The position numbers and the translations under genes are program-made. The notes beneath the pieces are model-generated. The model was not told the origin of the DNA and made no database searches. It was given only the letters and a program-made list of their open reading frames with translations. Below are positions 23,449 through 38,965 of a stretch of DNA of 40,580 nucleotides, one piece after another. Numbering within the stretch: position 1 is the stretch's first letter; each line of letters starts with the position of its first letter. Source of the stretch: Monosiga brevicollis MX1 (lineage: Eukaryota > Opisthokonta > Choanoflagellata > Craspedida > Salpingoecidae). The stretch covers positions 815,039-855,618 of the forward strand of contig NW_001865046.1 of NCBI RefSeq assembly GCF_000002865.3. Reading direction: 5' to 3'.

Positions 23449-25964
23449 TTAAAGCAAATCCAATCTTCGAAACGTACTGGACACCACTTGCCCAGATGAC
23501 TGCTCACAAGGGCTCATGGGCCTGGCGCCGCTCAAGTCGGACCGCAGGTTGTGGATTTGCAGAATCCAACTCCAAGACCTAACAGCCCGCAAACCCTCAA
23601 GACTCTTATCAGCCAAGAGGCATGTCAAATGGTTCACCCTACTCCAGACCTGAACGCACCTCGTGATAGGTCGCCGAGGCTGTCTTCAGCTCTGGCGTGG
23701 AGTCTGCCAAAGCCAGGAGCAGAACGGTGCGGTCTGCAGGAGCCCAGTCCACGCTGAAAGCCGGTTGATTGGAGACATGCTGAATAAAATCGAGCTGAGG
23801 GGGCTGCATCTACTCGAGTAGCAGTGACTAGCATTAGAATTCACGAAAGGCGCGTAGCGGCATGTTCGGCTCAGGCGCAGCAGACCAACCCGAGCTGCAG
23901 CAATGATACTGGCGAGGCCAGCAGCCTGCAGAGCTCCTGGCCAATTGCCCACTTTGAGCGACTGCAGCAGGGCATTCAAGTAAAACCCCATGTGTTCCTC
24001 GTCCGTACCGTGACCAACTGGGGTATCTGGCGCAAGCAAACGGGCTGAGGTTGCGGGTAGCATGGGCACAACGATTGCCATGATGAGTCAACCTTGAAGA
24101 GTGGGTCAGGCAGCTGGTATTAAAGCAAAGAGTCCAAACCGATCGTACGCGGTAGATCCACGCTTGGTCGAGCTGGAGCAGACTTGTGCAAGACAAGCTG
24201 AATGCGACGCAGCAGGCGCCAGCTGGTTCCAGGACGGTTGGCGATGTAGGTGGCATGAGCGACTTGAGCAGCCACGGAGAGCTGCGAGGCGCAGACATCC
24301 GTCCAGGCTAGTCGAATAGCAACACAAATACACGCGGCTGGTCGTGAGGCGAGGTGGGAGAATCGAGGCTGCCGAGATTAAAATTGTGCTGTCTCTTTCT
24401 TACGCTCGATGGTTGATGAAGCTTCATTGTCATCAGATTCGTCGCCGTCGGAGATAAAGCCGGGACTAAGCACGGGGTAGCCGCGGGCCACCTGTTGTTG
24501 AAGATCGCGCGGCAAGCCCAGGCTTGAAATGGTTTTGGCATTTAAAGGTTCGCCTAGAGTCCTGATCCGCTCTTGCAGACAAAGATGGGTTAACGATGAT
24601 GGTCCAGCTGCAGCCAAAAAAACAGCTATTGCAGCAACCAGTCACAAGAGTGCACGACAAAAAGGGTGAGGTGTAAGCCAAGGGGCAAGGATGGAGGTGT
24701 CGGAGACACTAACGTGGAGCGTTTGCCGTTTCCACGAGGTCAGCAAACATTACACTTGAGAACGCCTGCTCAGTAAAAGTGTCTTCGTCCAGGCGTAGCG
24801 TGCGAATGAGGTGGTCTTGGTGCGGCCCCACCAGGTAGCCACCGCAGTGCAGAAGCTGGCACATGCGCCTGCACGTAGATGAAGAGTGAGCGGTGAACAA
24901 GCGAAAGTATGCCCGATGTTGACATGACAGACCTGTACAGGGCATCACCCATGGCAGCTCCCACGTAGATGCGATCATAACGCCGATGGTGGTGACCGTC
25001 CTGTACGAGCTGCTTAGAGCACGATGGCATTGCCTCCCACATTAGAAACAGTCGATCTGGTCTGCGACTGCAAATCCCTGTCTGCCTGCCAATCTGTTAC
25101 ATGTGCTTGAACGAGCTGAACCCATCTTTGAGCAAAGCACGACAGACCTGCAGCTGATGGACGTTGCCGGTGAAAAACGTGGGGGCGGTGAAATCGGCAT
25201 TTGTCTCGTGTAAGTGGGCGATGACACATTGATGTGAGAACATGACCAGCTCTTCATCCACCTCAAGACCATGGTTGAGACCGAGGTTGCCCAGTGCATG
25301 CCCTATGTTGCGTTGGTGTTGTGAGCTCGCTCCTGCTGCTGGTCACCAGAGGGAAGGCATGCTTACCCACGATGCAGCTGAGGTAACCGGTGCCACTGCC
25401 CACATTCAAGAAGCTGCAGCCTGGTGGGGATCAAGGACCGCCATCAGGTGCACTCGAGCAGCAGAACGCTTGGCGGCTGTACAAAGGATTGATTGACTCT
25501 CTTACCCGGCTCGATCTGAAGAAACGTCAGGGCCATAGCATACATATGCGGGGCGCTGTGGTGATAGGGCCCCTCCCGCACGGCTTGATCTTCGTAGGCT
25601 AACGCCTGTGGGTGAGTGGACGGTGGGAAGAAGGATGGGTATGACGATATTTGTTGCATAGGTCAGCTATGCATGGGAGTGGTGGTATTGAGATGACCGT
25701 CCCCGCACGCACTTGGAGGCTGAAGGGGAGAAAGGCAGCCCGATCGGTGTTGCGAAAGTGCTGGCTGAGGGGCTCGCCCAGCAAGTCTTCCTCCTGTTGA
25801 GAGCCATGAAAGACACGAGTCATGGAAGATACGAGTCAAGGAAGATACGAGTCAAGGAAGATACGAGAAGGAAAAACAAGGCCTTGCCTCAAGCCGGTCA
25901 CGGCACGAATCAACAGCACACTGACCTCCAAAAGAGCAACCATTTCGCCATTGCTGCTCGCCAT
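23449..25964 (-). CDS. PCMTD-like (protein isoaspartate methyltransferase domain) protein with SOCS-box-like segment and C-terminal extension
   Basis: Exons run 25964-25926, 25793-25713, 25605-25506, 25420-25367, 25302-25148, 25009-24933, 24868-24714, 24607-24404, 24337-24149, 24044-23890, 23794-23660, 23604-23449 (499 aa, all phases fit; last exon least sure). The first seven match PCMTD1/2: YHHSAPHMYAMAL, FLNVGSGTGYLS (SAM loop), GLNHGLEVDEELV, RRYDRIYVGAAMG, GGYLVGPHQDHLIRTLR. Exon 8 holds SSLTHLCLQERIRTLG and ISSLGLPRDLQQQ, which resemble the BC box and Cul box of a SOCS box, known in PCMTD as the elongin BC/Cullin-5 docking site. If the 66-nt intron after 24404 is retained, translation stops at 24378 (296 aa). 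If spliced, the frame continues through a helical segment of unknown family (FYLNALLQSLKVGNWPGAL). That downstream frame has no in-frame ATG of its own, favouring one gene. Confidence 0.8.
25811..25867 (+). repeat. 16-bp tandem repeat in PCMTD intron 1
   Basis: About 3.5 copies of a unit reading AGATACGAGTCAAGGA, the first copy slightly diverged, sit inside the first intron of the PCMTD-like gene. Confidence 0.9.
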
Positions 25965-26399
25965 GGTCTAGGTGGCCAGTTAGCTGGAGCCCTTTCAAGG
26001 CGAGCTCAGCCAGAACGCGAAATGTTCTCGAGTGGTCCGTCCCACATCAAGCACACCCTGGCCCGCATGAGCCACCTAGGACACTCTTTCACACCATGAG
26101 GTCTCGCCCCGCTCTAAACCCCCACCCCCCCCCTTACAGCATGCGGCTGCCCTTTCACACACACACACACACCTTCAAAGATCATCTACTCAACTGCATG
26201 TCAGCCACTTCTTTCAAGAAAAAAAAAAAATAAGAGATCACACAACACACACACACACATCACATGACGAGCTCAATCATTTTTCTCTCTCGCTCTCTCT
26301 CTCTCTCTCCCTCTCTCTCTCCCTCTCTGTGTGCGAGGGGTGTCTGCGTGTGCGTGTGGGAGGGCTGCGAATGGGTTGGCAGATTCGAGGTGATTGGTA
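25965..26399. promoter_or_regulatory. Divergent promoter region of PCMTD-like gene and mucin-like membrane gene
   Basis: This carries two short AC arrays (about 26157-26172 and 26244-26259), an A-run near 26219-26230, and a slightly imperfect CT tract at 26284-26327. The CT tract is pyrimidine on the sense strand of the gene starting at 26400, about 70 nt before its ATG. No TATA box is seen. Confidence 0.5.
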
Positions 26400-27818
26400 A
26401 TGATGAGGCCTCTGGTTCTCTTGGGTCGGGGGTCCAGGGCTCGGGTGTGGCTGGCGTTGTGCGTGGTGGTGGTGGTGGCCAGGAGTTTGGCAAAGGCACA
26501 ATGCCCCTACGCGCTGCAGGCCGGGAGCTTTGATCCCTGGGTGACCGCAGACTTTGAGCCACAGACCCCGGCGGCCAGCAATGAGTCGGACGCTCTGGTG
26601 CGTGCCAACGATGCTTTTCACGAGATCTACACCGCCTCGGGTCGAGCTGTACGCCCGACGCCGCTGATTCTGCTGGAAAACGACTATCTGGTGGTTTGGG
26701 AGAACCAGACTTTGCGGCGTGTCTTGGGCTCCATTACCCCTGACGTCTATCACGAGCTGAAGATGGTAGCACACATTCCGTTGGCTCTGTCGGTGGCGTT
26801 GCAGCCCGTGTTTGGACGCGTACCTCCAAACACGAACCCCAGCGATTTGACCCGCTACTGCCTCAATGGCACGGTTTTGGAGAATCTGCAGACGCTTCAG
26901 CAGCACTGGCTGAACTTGACCGCTGCGGGCCTGACGACGCGCTTCCAGCAGTATGGAGTTTTGAATCAGAGTCAAGTCCAGGCCCAAGTCACCATCTGGA
27001 ACACGACCCTGACTCTTGCCACCACCCTCATTCAAAACAAGAGCCTTGCGCACAGCCAGCTGCAGGACTTTGCCGAACACATGGAGCCCTTGCTTATTGA
27101 TAGCATCAACGTGGCGGCCGCGGGCCAAGTCGACCAGCTTCACGCTCTATTTTCCAGCTACGTTCATTCGCTGGACGAGTCGGCTCGTGAACGCTTGCTC
27201 GTGGGCGTCACCACATCGACCATGGCTCGCAACCAATCCCTGGCCGTCCAATACTTTGCACGCTATTACAACGTGGAGGGTGAGCGCAACCAGCGCTTCT
27301 ACGTGATGGAGGAAGTGGAGACTGAAAGTCTGGGCCTTCAGCTTATGGCCACTCATGTCACCGACTCGGCAGCTGGTCAGCTCTTCTTTGACGACCAGTA
27401 CCGCCTGTGGCGCGATGCCCTAAGCGATGGCGCTCGCGCCCGTTTGAATCAACTCTTCAACCATACGACAACCACCACTCCGACCCCCGCTTCAACCAGT
27501 GCCCCTTCAACCACGAAAGCAGCCAATAACACCACCGCCACGGCCGCCACGACCGCAACCACAGCAACAAGTCTACCTCCGAACACCACTGCCCATGCCA
27601 CGACCACCGTCACAGCTGCTCCTTGTGCCAGCACCGCCCCGAGCCCCCACCCCGTGCACTGCAGCCGCAGCTGGATTGAGGGTTGTGCCGTGGGCGTTGG
27701 CAGTACCGCCGCGCTCTTCATCCTGGTTTTGCTCGCCTTCAAATGCCGCAAGGCAAAATTGGCCTCTTCCGCCGACGAACACAACCTCAAGTATGCACTC
27801 ATCAACGACCAAAGCTGA
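26400..27818 (+). CDS. Intronless type I membrane protein with mucin-like stalk, unknown family
   Basis: A single uninterrupted frame encodes about 472 aa; the first of two adjacent ATGs (26400, 26403) is used. An N-terminal signal peptide (VWLALCVVVVVARSLAKA) leads to a mostly helical ectodomain of about 330 residues with about ten N-glycosylation sequons (NES, NQT, NGT, NLT and others). A Thr/Ala/Pro-rich stalk (residues about 355-420) looks like a mucin-type O-glycosylated spacer. It is followed by one membrane span (CAVGVGSTAALFILVLLAF), a basic stop-transfer KCRKAK and a 20-residue cytoplasmic tail containing YALI, which fits a YxxPhi sorting motif. I do not recognise the ectodomain. The lack of introns is unlike every other multi-domain gene here. 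A surface receptor or adhesion role is only an inference from architecture. Confidence 0.8.
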   Translation: MMRPLVLLGRGSRARVWLALCVVVVVARSLAKAQCPYALQAGSFDPWVTADFEPQTPAASNESDALVRANDAFHEIYTASGRAVRPTPLILLENDYLVVWENQTLRRVLGSITPDVYHELKMVAHIPLALSVALQPVFGRVPPNTNPSDLTRYCLNGTVLENLQTLQQHWLNLTAAGLTTRFQQYGVLNQSQVQAQVTIWNTTLTLATTLIQNKSLAHSQLQDFAEHMEPLLIDSINVAAAGQVDQLHALFSSYVHSLDESARERLLVGVTTSTMARNQSLAVQYFARYYNVEGERNQRFYVMEEVETESLGLQLMATHVTDSAAGQLFFDDQYRLWRDALSDGARARLNQLFNHTTTTTPTPASTSAPSTTKAANNTTATAATTATTATSLPPNTTAHATTTVTAAPCASTAPSPHPVHCSRSWIEGCAVGVGSTAALFILVLLAFKCRKAKLASSADEHNLKYALINDQS

Positions 27819-29589
<1,771 letters not shown>

Positions 29590-30538
29590 CCGAGATCGAT
29601 GGATCGCAGAGCCAAGCTCTATTTCTGGAAAATGGCCCCCATCCACGCAGGCCATGTGTGTTTAATAGTGTCACGTCTTTGAATGTCTTCATGAGTCCTT
29701 TCACCGCTCCTCTTCGCCCCGCATTGACGAGCCAAAGAAGCGGCTGAACGTCTAAAATTTAGCTGCAGAAAGCCTTTCTCCCCTTGGCCTTTGAAGCCAC
29801 TTCATGCCCACGCATACACACCCTGTCTCACGCACTCCTACCCCTTGACTCGAGCAGCAACCATCCCGCAGGCAGCGCCCTGTCCTGCTGCACCCACGCA
29901 CACCTCGTCTGGTCTGATCTGCACTGCACCCTGGCTGTGACGTTGTAAAGTTATTGTAGAACATTTAGAGGTTATTGTTGACTCATTCATCCCATCTTTG
30001 TAAGATCATGACGTTAAAATTTGAGTATCTGCAGTTGTTATTGTGTATGATGCAGGAATGACCGTGCCGTTCAAGTCGTAATACAACTAGTAGTTGAAGC
30101 AACGTTAATGTATCCCGTGCTAGAAGTTGAAGCAATTTTCAAAGTTATTGCTGTTATTGTCACTGCCGTCGTCGGTTGTTGTTGTTGTTGTTGTTGTTCC
30201 GTGACCGCGCTGCTCGCACAGTTCACGCCCGCACTGGCTCTGCGCTCGACCCCCTGGCCATTGAGGTGCTTTTTTGCTGCGCTCTTTCGCTGGACGTTGG
30301 AGACGCTTGATACAGTGCCGGTAGTGCCTGGCCAAGCTCTGGTGTTTTCGTCGACAGTGGCAACCCCCGTCGACGCGGGTGCAGCCCAAGCCTCCAGGAA
30401 GAAGCCGGGCTTGGAAGTGCTCACTGCCCCTGTCCGTCTTCATGGGGCCCCGCCAGCTGTACACCACGTTGCGCTGGCCAAACTAGGCACACATCAAGGG
30501 ACGTCCTTGTTCAGAGACTGGCTCCACAAGCCATTGCC
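29590..30538. other. Intergenic region upstream of PI3K-subunit gene
   Basis: No convincing exon is visible in 949 bp. A GTT array lies at 30175-30198. The stretch from about 29940 to 30170 is AT-richer and non-coding in appearance. Open frames on both strands from about 30070 to 30540 are low-complexity (poly-Cys or poly-Gln over the GTT array) and judged spurious. Confidence 0.5.
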
Positions 30539-33500
30539 ATGGGCGATGGAGGCGAAGCCTTGGCCTGCGTGGCGGTGGCCCAGCTGCTGGATCGCGGCCT
30601 GGTTTCGCTCGGCACAGCCAGTGGCGCATGGGCTCTGGCCCAACAAGATCCTGCCTTTGCCACCCGTCTAGCCGTCGTGCTTGCGATTCAGTATTTGCAG
30701 CCTTACGATGTCACGTGCCGGGATCTGCTGCTGCCCGAAGCCGTGAGCCGCGTCATCAAGCGCCCGTCATCGTTGGACCGAAGCAACCCAGACGAAGGTC
30801 CCTCGCCACCCGCCCAGGCCGGTGCGCTCGCAACCAACCCTGCCCTTGAAAACGACAGCGACATGCCCGCACGTTTGCAAATTCTGCAGTCTTTGTACGT
30901 GCTTCTCTGCCTCGCCCGGATTCAACATTCCGCGCCCTTGGTCAAACATGTTTTTCTTTACTGGACCCAGCTTCGCATGGGGGCCATTGACATGCTCTAT
31001 GAGCTCGAGGCCCATGTTCTTAAACGCTTCTCTGTCGAGTACTCGGCCCAACAAGCGCTGCGCGATCTTGGTGTTGCTACGCAGCAGCCCATGGATGCCA
31101 TCAAGCATGATCTGCTGCTTTTGCAAGTGCACTTGGCCGCTGCTAAAGGGCGCCTCGCCCCGCTGGAGCTGCGACGCACCCTTCTCCAGCTGCTGACGGT
31201 TCCCGCACGTCATCCCGGCAGCATTGTTCACGAAGACGTGGTGATCAGCATGTTGACCACGGGCCACACCCTCTTTGCCCAAGCCACTGCCTGCCACCAT
31301 CCGAGCACAATGACGGGGGCTTTACGTACACTGCGTGAGCTGTCCCATCATTGCACCACCTCCTGGGCCAGCCTGTGTTTTGACCATGCCTGGCGAACCT
31401 TTCACCGCCACGTCTACGCACCGGGACTTCCTGCGGCTCTCTCCCGTTTTCATGCTCGCTACTTGGTCGTGCTGGACCGAGCCTACGCGCCGTCCGGGCT
31501 CTTGACCGAGGACTGGACTGCCGTGCTGACCAAGACGCTGCGACTTGGACGCCAGCCCAAAATTATTCGCATGCGTGCCTGTATCATGACCATCCTTCGT
31601 GCCTACTTGGGTGATTCTTCCCAAGCCCGGCTCTTGTGCCGTGCGCTCCACCGCGCACCAGGCCCGCGCCTCGAAGCGGCCATTAACCGCCTCACGGCTC
31701 TCTGGTACGCACAGCTCCCCATTGGTGTGCCATGCCTTCACCCACAACACCTGAGTAATGTCTGGCCTGCTGCCACGTGCCGCCCCCAATCGTAGGAAGC
31801 AAATTGCTGCGCTTGAGGAAGAGGTGGCTTTAAAGCGCGTCCGGCAAGTCCTCACAGCCATCCTGTCGGATCTCCTGCCTGAACCCGAACTGCCAGAGCG
31901 TGACCTTCCCGGTATGTCAGGATGCCTTGCCCGGGAGACGGTCGAGACAAGCTGCTCAGGGCTTCAAATCGCGCAGTTTTGCTGGCCCGTCGTTTTACCA
32001 TCTCCATCACGCGCGGGCACACCACTGATATGACCTGCTTCCATCCGTGGCTTGCATTCCCTTTCCAGACTTGTCGCCACTGGCCCTCCTCCCCGAGCTT
32101 ACCGTGCTGACCATCGACTCGTCGCGCGCTGAGGATTATATATTTCAGAGTCGATCGCCATCGGTTGATACCTTGGCACATGGCGAGCTTGTTGCGGGCC
32201 TTGAGCAGTTTATGGTGCAGGGCTCACCCCCGGTGGAGCTGCCCACCACTCGTGAATTGCATGTGGTGGCTGTGGGCGGCGATGCGCTGGTTCTTACCTG
32301 CCTGCAAGCGTGTACGCTCGTTGAGGACAACATGCGCTCGCATGCAGGCCATGCGCCTACACGCTTCCTTCTTCATGTTCTTCCTGCTGGCGTCGATCTC
32401 ATCCAGGCGCAGCTACAGTCTAACGGCCCCGAGTCCACGCAATCGCGCGTGGCTGAGCGCGCCAAGTCCAGCGCCATGGTGATCGAAGCCACGCCGAAAC
32501 GACGCAGCCGACGCAAGAGCTGGCAAGGCGAGGACTGGCAGACAGGCATGCAAGTGGATCTCGCCCGCCCTGGGGCATTCTCTCCTGCAGACACCCCCCG
32601 TCGTGAGCGCTCGCTGACCGTCTCTCGCGATGGCCTTCCCAATTCTCTTCGCCTGACGACTTCGGCTGGCGCAGGCCTGAGTGCCGGAGCCACCCCCATC
32701 TCAGTCGTGGACGCACCAGCTGACGTGGCCGCCCACCCCCTTCCCGCTCCCACCCCTTTGCGTGCGGTGGCCAAAACGCCGGCATCTCCGGGGCACAAGG
32801 TGACCGGCGTAGCCGCTTTTGCCACTTTTCCCGACGGCGCGAAAACAGACCAGGCGCCTGCTCGAATTGCAACCGGCGACGATGATTCGGATGATGATGC
32901 TGACAACTCAGCACTGGGCCTTGTCGCACGTCCACAGGAGAACGTGGCTCAGCAAGCCCAGGACAGTGCCTATGCAGCAACCTCGGCGCCATTGCGGCGT
33001 GCAAATACTCGTGATCGGTCAGCTCAGTTCCCGGATATCTCTGAAGAAACGGACGACGCTGACCTTGATGCCGAATTTGCGCTGCTTCGCTCCGCTCCGG
33101 TGCCATCCCCACCACCCGCCACGCCAAAGGTGCAAACCGCGGTCAATGGGCCACGGCCTCGCATTCGCAATAGCGCCCGATTCTCCGTTACCAGCATGAG
33201 CTCAATCACACCGCTTTGGTGGGCGGAGACCGGTGGTTGGAATTCTGGCGCCTATCGACCACCCCCTTCAACGTCAACGACCCCAGAGCGTGCTCCGAGC
33301 CCCGAAGCTGAGGCCAGTGCTGCGAGTCCCACGCACCTGCCCGCCGAGACCCTCGCACCATCACCGCGTGCTCCCGCGATGGAGCGTGGACTTGCCGTTC
33401 AGATGGACAAATGCTCAAAGCTGGATGTGCTGCGAGCGTTTGGATGCGCCAATCCAGCTTTTCGTCGCCATGCCATCCGTGCCCCAAGCTACATCTTTGC

Positions 33501-34419
33501 GCTGCTCAACGTGTTGGCCCGCCACAGCAGTCCGCATTCATCTGCACCCTCTGATCGTGTCAGTCGGCCATCCTTGAGTCCTCTAGCCCAAGCTCTGCTC
33601 AAGCAGGTGGAGCATGCCGCGCCCGGGTCAACGCTCGATGCCGTGGCTAATTTGGCCTCTGGCACCCTTTTGGGACCTGCAGCCCTGAGTAGCCACTTGG
33701 ATGCCAATCGGTCCCCGCCTGCTTCAAAAACGCCAAAGGAGCGTGGCCACCAACCATCGAGCGCGGGCCGGCGACCAGGCCTGGCCGACCCGTCAGGAAG
33801 CGCGACTGCCAGCTCTGGTGTCGATGGAATGCATGAGCTCTTGCTCCATGCCTTGGAAATTGCATGCTTTGCTTTTCCATACTTGCGAATGCGGCTGCCA
33901 GTGTTTCAACTTGAAGTAGTCTTGAGGCCTGATGTGTCGGTGAGTGCGGCCGAGCCCAGCGGGCGCGTGGGCCGCTTGACCACCCGTCAAACAGCGCAGC
34001 ACGTCAACGCAGTTGAGCCGCTAGCACTACACAACGAGCGTCGGGTGCACACTTTGTTGTTCACTTCCGGGGTGCAGATCCAGCAAACTGAGCACCCTCT
34101 GCAGCTGTACTTTGCCCAGCGGGACGCTTTGGGCGTCGCTCGAGTACGCTACACGCAACAGCATTGCTTTTACGAACATTTGCAAATCCACCGCGAGCTT
34201 GAGGCATCACCGGCTATTTTCCACAGCGGAGAAGCACCCGTCTCGCAGCTGTTTCTGTCAATGCGTTTGCGTGAGCACAAGGCTCAGCGGCGCGTCCAAG
34301 TGTACAGCTGTCATGTAGAAGCTGATCCACGCCATCCCTTTAACGTGCAGGTCGACCACCTGACCCTGACAAACGTCGTACAAATGCGCATCACGCCCGG
34401 TGTGTCCTGCATCACCTAG
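30539..34419 (+). CDS. PIK3R5/PIK3R6-like (p101/p84) class IB PI3-kinase regulatory subunit
   Basis: p101/p84 tether PI3K-gamma to G-protein beta-gamma at the plasma membrane. Three exons (30539-31704, 31796-31911, 32069-34419) encode 1210 aa (p101 is about 880). The N-terminal ~400 residues are helical; AWRTFHRHVYAPGLPAALSRF resembles the p101/p84 block YQRIYAFCTRLLTLPTPYCTV. The middle has RELHVVAVGGDALVLTCLQA...FLLHVLPAG, like the p84 segment ARVLVLGDDRMLGRLAQAYH...YYIPVLAP. A long acidic and Ser/Pro-rich linker follows, also known in p101. Near the C-terminus, AFPYLRMRLPVFQLEVVLR matches YYIRMGTQPIYFQIYTVKIFF, and the end VDHLTLTNVVQMRITPG matches KDDQRTFRDVVRFEVAPC. Collinear similarity at four points supports the call, but each is modest. 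The larger size comes mainly from the N-terminus and linker. Confidence 0.66.
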
Positions 34420-34886
34420 CTAGAGCAGATTGATCGAGCTTTGAGGAGTCTTAAACTAATCCAAGTTGAATTTTTGAACAAAGCTAGCTTTCAATACCAG
34501 CAACACAACGTACATAACGTACGCACACACTCACACACACACACAAGGAAAAAAGAAGGAGAAGAAGAGAAACACACACAAGTGCGCGCACACACACACA
34601 AAAGCAGAGTCACATACAAGCACAGCACAGCTTCTCATCGCCTGCAGCGGCGCCTGGCAGTGGAACCGGTGAGATCATCCCCGTGTGTTTGTGGAGCTTT
34701 GCAAAGGCGAATTATCCGACAGTGAAGCATCACTTGTATTGGGCCGCAAATTTCACCAAATCTGAGAAAGCGATTGGCAAAAGGAAGGAAGGTCAATGCA
34801 TTCATGAGTGGTTCAGCTGTGGGGATGCGACAAGCAAACTTTTGGATGCGGTGCACAAGGAAGAGGAGAACTGAAGGCGGGGGAAG
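34420..34886. other. Convergent 3' intergenic region
   Basis: This lies tail-to-tail between the PI3K-subunit gene and the myosin light chain gene. It has imperfect AC-rich stretches at about 34522-34545 and 34570-34603. A possible extra terminal exon of the light chain gene (acceptor near 34845) would add only a few residues and is not preferred. Confidence 0.45.
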
Positions 34887-35739
34887 CTAAATGCGCCTCG
34901 CACCTTCGTAAACGATTTGACCATCTGCAGTGGTCTCCGGTACACGCATCATTTCCTCAATCTCATACATTTGGAAGCGCTCGCCAAGGTTGTGCATGAC
35001 GGTGCGAAACTCGGTGGCGTCGATAGAGCCCTTGCCCTCGCTGAAAACGGGCGGCATAACGACCATGAGTGCCTGGGCGCGAGCTGTCGCGCTGAGGGCC
35101 AGTGGGCGCCATCTCGGGCAAAGCATGAACGCAAAACGCACGGGTCAAACATGGCAAACGCATCACGCAAGGTTTGAACCGGATCTTCGTGCAGCTTCTG
35201 CGTGGCCAAGTAATTGGCCACATCATCCAGAGTAAACGTGGTTTTGTCTACGTTCGATCAGTCAGTGAGCCACCCACTGTCAGATTTGGCAAAGCAGAGC
35301 CTGCGGTGCAGGGGAACACGAGACATCAGCAGCAGACAGCGAGTGACCATCAACGTACTACCACAGTGAGCGAGCACCTCTTCCTCGCTGGGGTTGGCAC
35401 CCACGATGCGCACCACCTGGGGTGAGAAGAACAGTTGATGGCCGCAAGATGAGCAAAGCCAACATGAGCGCCCGACGCGAGAGGAATCGAGCAAAAGATC
35501 CAATTTGGCCCGACACGAGGAGACTCATCATACTTCGCCAAATGATGCGGCAGAGAGCTGGCCCGGGCTGCTCTCGTGCAGCTGAAAGGCCTCAGCCAAA
35601 ACTGTTGGTACAGGCACGCATGCACAGTTAGTTGGTATTGAGATGACACTGCACCAAGCCAGTTAGTCGATGAGGAGCGAGGACGCGCGTGGCCATGGCA
35701 TGCACACCCACCGGCACGATCTTCTGCGCTCAAGCTCAT
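34887..35739 (-). CDS. Essential myosin light chain (MYL6 type)
   Basis: Essential light chains stabilise the lever arm of myosin II or unconventional myosins. Five exons (35739-35712, 35601-35534, 35416-35362, 35247-35142, 35040-34887) encode 136 aa (MYL6 is 151). VLAEAFQLHESSPGQ...GEVVRIVGANPSEEEVLAHC aligns with the MYL6 block FKEAFQLFDRTGDGK...[46 protein letters not shown] and NLGERFQMYEIEEMM follow at the usual spacing. The first EF-hand loop has lost the calcium ligands, as usual for essential light chains; the third ([12 protein letters not shown]) keeps most acidic positions. The start (MSLSAEDRA) fits the short N-terminus of the non-muscle form. The C-terminus YEGARRI is slightly shorter than usual. 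Calmodulin-like protein is the alternative. Confidence 0.83.
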
Positions 35740-36070
35740 GATGAAGGCCGGAGGGGGTGGGGTGGTCCAGCAGTGCTGCGAGTCACAGTAGACAGGGAAG
35801 CGGTCAATCAATCAATGGCCCAGCAGGAATTCATCCCATTGCCATCAAAAGCCCAAGCAGTCAAAGCCAAGAAATTCCCACCCATGGCCTTGACCAATAC
35901 CAATTCAATCGCAGTAGCAATTGCTGCCTGCTCTCCCATCCGCCACCGCCCCCACCACCCCTCTCTTCCCCCTTTTCCCACCCTGACCGGCCCGATGTGA
36001 TCCCTCACATACCAAACAAAAAATGGTTGTAAAAAATAAAAAATAAAAAATAAAAAAAAGTGTGAGATGG

Positions 36071-36109
<39 letters not shown>

Positions 36110-36649
36110 GGGCGTAGTGCAAAACAACCAAACAAAACAACAGTGACAACGATCAAGGAAGAAAATTGAATTTGATGGCTTTTTTTGTTTTTGTTGTTTT
36201 GCGAGTGGGGAGGGATGATGTCGAGAGGTGGTGGGTGTGCTTCGCAAGGCAGTGAGGGCATGCAATAGAGAGTCGGAGAATCGCTTTGATAAATTGATGC
36301 CAAGCAGATTTTTAAAAGGAGTAGTGGGGTAAGAAAAAGAAAAAAGACGCAGCGCCACAGAAATGAGAACAAAACGGTGACCCGGCCATGAAGAACGAGA
36401 ATAAACAACACCACACTCGGCAAGGAAAACAAAACGGAGGGCTGCTGGGTCGCCGATGGCTGATGCTGGCGATGAAACAGAAGGGTACGGCACAAAGACG
36501 ACGAGATTTGAGCATCACGATACGACATGCCAATGGAGGCCAGGCGCAACCCATTCATAGCCACACTGTCCCATCAAAGCACGCCAAGAGAAATACAGTG
36601 AACTTCCTCGCCGCAATGTTCACGACCCAAAAAAAAGGCACGAAACCTA
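35740..36649. other. Intergenic region with short repeats between myosin light chain and ARHGAP39
   Basis: Both flanking genes are on the minus strand, so this holds the ARHGAP39 3' end and the light chain promoter. Features are a 7-bp tandem AAATAAA array (about 36030-36058) and a GA tract at about 36077-36106. The GA tract reads CT on the light chain sense strand, about 340 nt upstream of its ATG. No exon is convincing. Confidence 0.5.

Positions 36650-38965
<2,316 letters not shown>

Noticed and set aside
24106-24333. Separate small gene directly downstream of PCMTD starting at ATG 24298
   Set aside because: The frame that links to the later conserved-looking exons has no ATG. A 66-nt intron from PCMTD exon 8 joins in phase, so one gene is preferred.
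30071-30671. Overlapping open frames on both strands upstream of the PI3K-subunit gene
   Set aside because: Their length depends on a GTT array (poly-Cys or poly-Gln), and one runs out of frame into the true coding exon.
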